Assembly (NCBI GenBank): GCA_903860995.1
Contig: CAIOSS010000044.1
Span: 1-6,603, forward strand
Direction of reading: 5' to 3'
DNA length: 6,603 bases
From: an uncultured delta proteobacterium
GTDB lineage: Bacteria > Myxococcota_A > Polyangia > Polyangiales > Ga0077539
The notes below the pieces were generated by a model that saw only the letters and a list, made by a program, of their open reading frames with translations, searched no databases and had not been told where the DNA came from. Shown one piece after another: positions 6,039 through 6,603 of this stretch (position 1 is the first letter of the stretch; the number at the start of each line of letters is the position of its first letter). Position numbers and translations under genes: made by a program.

Positions 6039-6256
6039 CGGCGCGCCGGGTTATGCCCGCGAGTTGATCACACCGGCAACCACCGATCTGCGGGCGTCTC
6101 CGCCTCCGATGTCGCTCCCCGCTCCGGCACCCCCTGGTGGTCGTCGGACCGTAAGCGGGGAGCAGTCCGCGACGCCCGGACAGGGAATGTCACCGGCCCG
6201 AGCGGACCCGCGCGCGATGTGGCGGGACGCCACTCCAGGGGGCATCGGGGGCGCTG
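6039..6256. other. Intergenic region between divergently oriented genes
   Basis: No gene is supported on either strand. Codon statistics differ from neighbouring genes, and short frames here are Arg/Gly/Ser-rich. As it separates the minus-strand glycosyltransferase from plus-strand genes it should contain both promoters, but I cannot pick out convincing -35/-10 boxes. Confidence 0.45.
6114..6163. repeat. 10-bp perfect inverted repeat with 30-bp spacer
   Basis: GCTCCCCGCT at 6114-6123 is the exact reverse complement of AGCGGGGAGC at 6154-6163. The arms stop abruptly on both sides and no T-tract follows, so it is not a typical intrinsic terminator. It could be a regulatory site in the divergent promoter region or a chance pairing. 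Confidence 0.35.
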
Positions 6257-6352
6257 ATGAGCTTTGGAAAGAACCCCCACGTCGCCACGGCGACGGCCGC
6301 CGAGCAGAAGGCACGAGCCGCAGGAGACGAGGGCGCTCGGGCGCTTCACTGA
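6257..6352 (+). pseudogene. Truncated small protein of the MSFGKNPHV type
   Basis: The ATG at 6257 follows a GGGGG run about five bases away and reads MSFGKNPHVATATAAEQKAR, then AAGDEGARALH and a TGA at 6350-6352. From memory, myxobacterial genomes encode small hypothetical proteins starting MSFGKNPHV followed by AxAAEQKA and then a longer charged helical part of some 40 residues. I cannot verify this here. If right, this copy has lost its C-terminal half through a premature stop or frameshift just after the conserved start. Only 30 bases separate its stop from the next start on the same strand. It could instead be an intact very short peptide gene. Function unknown. Confidence 0.5.
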
Positions 6353-6382
6353 ACTGGTGCGGTCGGTCGCGCGGAGGGGGCA

Positions 6383-6603
6383 GTGAAGCAGCGCCTCGCC
6401 TCGGCGCTCGCGGTCGCAGCGCTCTCGTACGCGGCCGCGGCGAGCGGGTACAGCCGCACGGGCGGCGTGTGGCGCACCCTGCCGGTCAGCTGGTTCTGGA
6501 ACCCCGCGACGGTGCCCGCGAGCCTCGGCGGAATGGACAACGGTCGCCTGGCCTTCGAGGCGGGCTTCACGACGTGGTCGTCGGCCTCGTGCACGCGCTT
6601 TTC
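6383..6603 (+). CDS. N-terminus of a secreted protein, probable matrixin-like metalloprotease (3' end outside window)
   Basis: A GTG at 6383 lies five bases after GGAGG (6373-6377) and opens a frame to the window end, 73 codons with G/C-rich third positions. It starts MKQRLASALAVAALSYAAAA, a clear signal peptide: basic n-region, Ala/Leu core and small residues for cleavage near residue 20. The mature start is SGYSRTGGVWRTLPVSWFWN. Then comes GRLAFEAGFTTWSSASCTRF. A predicted strand carrying WFWNP followed by a helix with (F)xAGFxxWSSxSCTxF is the layout of myxobacterial matrixin-type proteases, where the W-x-x-x-x-C helix precedes the catalytic part. The zinc motif HExxHxxGxxH would lie downstream, so the family call is provisional. 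The signal peptide and secretion are better supported than the enzyme class. Confidence 0.6.
   Translation, partial: MKQRLASALAVAALSYAAAASGYSRTGGVWRTLPVSWFWNPATVPASLGGMDNGRLAFEAGFTTWSSASCTRF

Noticed and set aside
3876..6167. 12-bp direct repeat CGGGGAGCAGTC flanking the glycosyltransferase gene (3876-3887 and 6156-6167), as if it were a target-site duplication
   Set aside because: At about 70% GC several exact 12-bp matches are expected by chance in 6.6 kb, the similarity ends abruptly, and no element ends are visible at these points.
4095..6257. A 720-codon plus-strand open frame opposite the glycosyltransferase
   Set aside because: Its product is a monotonous Arg/Glu/Gly/Ala string with no hydrophobic core. 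It is the antisense mirror of a gene with clear membrane spans and family motifs; such frames are expected in DNA this rich in GC.

Overview
This is a very GC-rich window whose genuine genes almost all use G or C at the third codon position. The gene types (lipoprotein of unknown function, DUF6159-like membrane protein, GT-C glycosyltransferase, small MSFGKNPHV-type protein, secreted matrixin-like protease) suggest a Myxococcota (Polyangia/Sandaracinaceae-like) chromosome. That assignment is inference from style and remembered families; there is no rRNA or marker gene to confirm it. No tRNA, rRNA or CRISPR array was seen.

Layout. Positions 1-254 hold the 3' end of an unrecognised gene. Its stop codon overlaps the GTG start of a second gene that breaks up soon afterwards. 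Positions 551-1693 are an intact, uncharacterised lipoprotein gene. Positions 1716-2352 are a patchwork: a minus-strand metallophosphoesterase shard, a 36-bp repeat (B), a 114-bp repeat (A), and the C-terminal end of a flavin amine oxidase. Blocks A and B also occur at 102-254 but in the opposite order. Block A carries a ribosome binding site and a GTG start, so its second copy makes an in-frame chimera with the amine-oxidase tail. Positions 2407-3267 encode an intact polytopic DUF6159-like protein.

Positions 3268-3899 hold a decayed tyrosine recombinase (minus strand, two apparent frameshifts and a stop) abutting a truncated IS3-type OrfA transposase (plus strand). Positions 3900-6038 (minus) encode a large intact GT-C glycosyltransferase. 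Positions 6039-6256 are an intergenic stretch with one inverted repeat. They are followed by a truncated 31-codon gene (6257-6352) and the start of a secreted protein, probably a matrixin-type metalloprotease, running off the window (from 6383).

The intact genes (lipoprotein, membrane protein, glycosyltransferase, protease) do not form one visible pathway; three are cell-envelope or export related. The most notable feature is the density of gene shards and mobile-element relics between intact genes. It looks like a recombination and decay hot spot rather than a functional system. I did not find a convincing new multi-gene system here.
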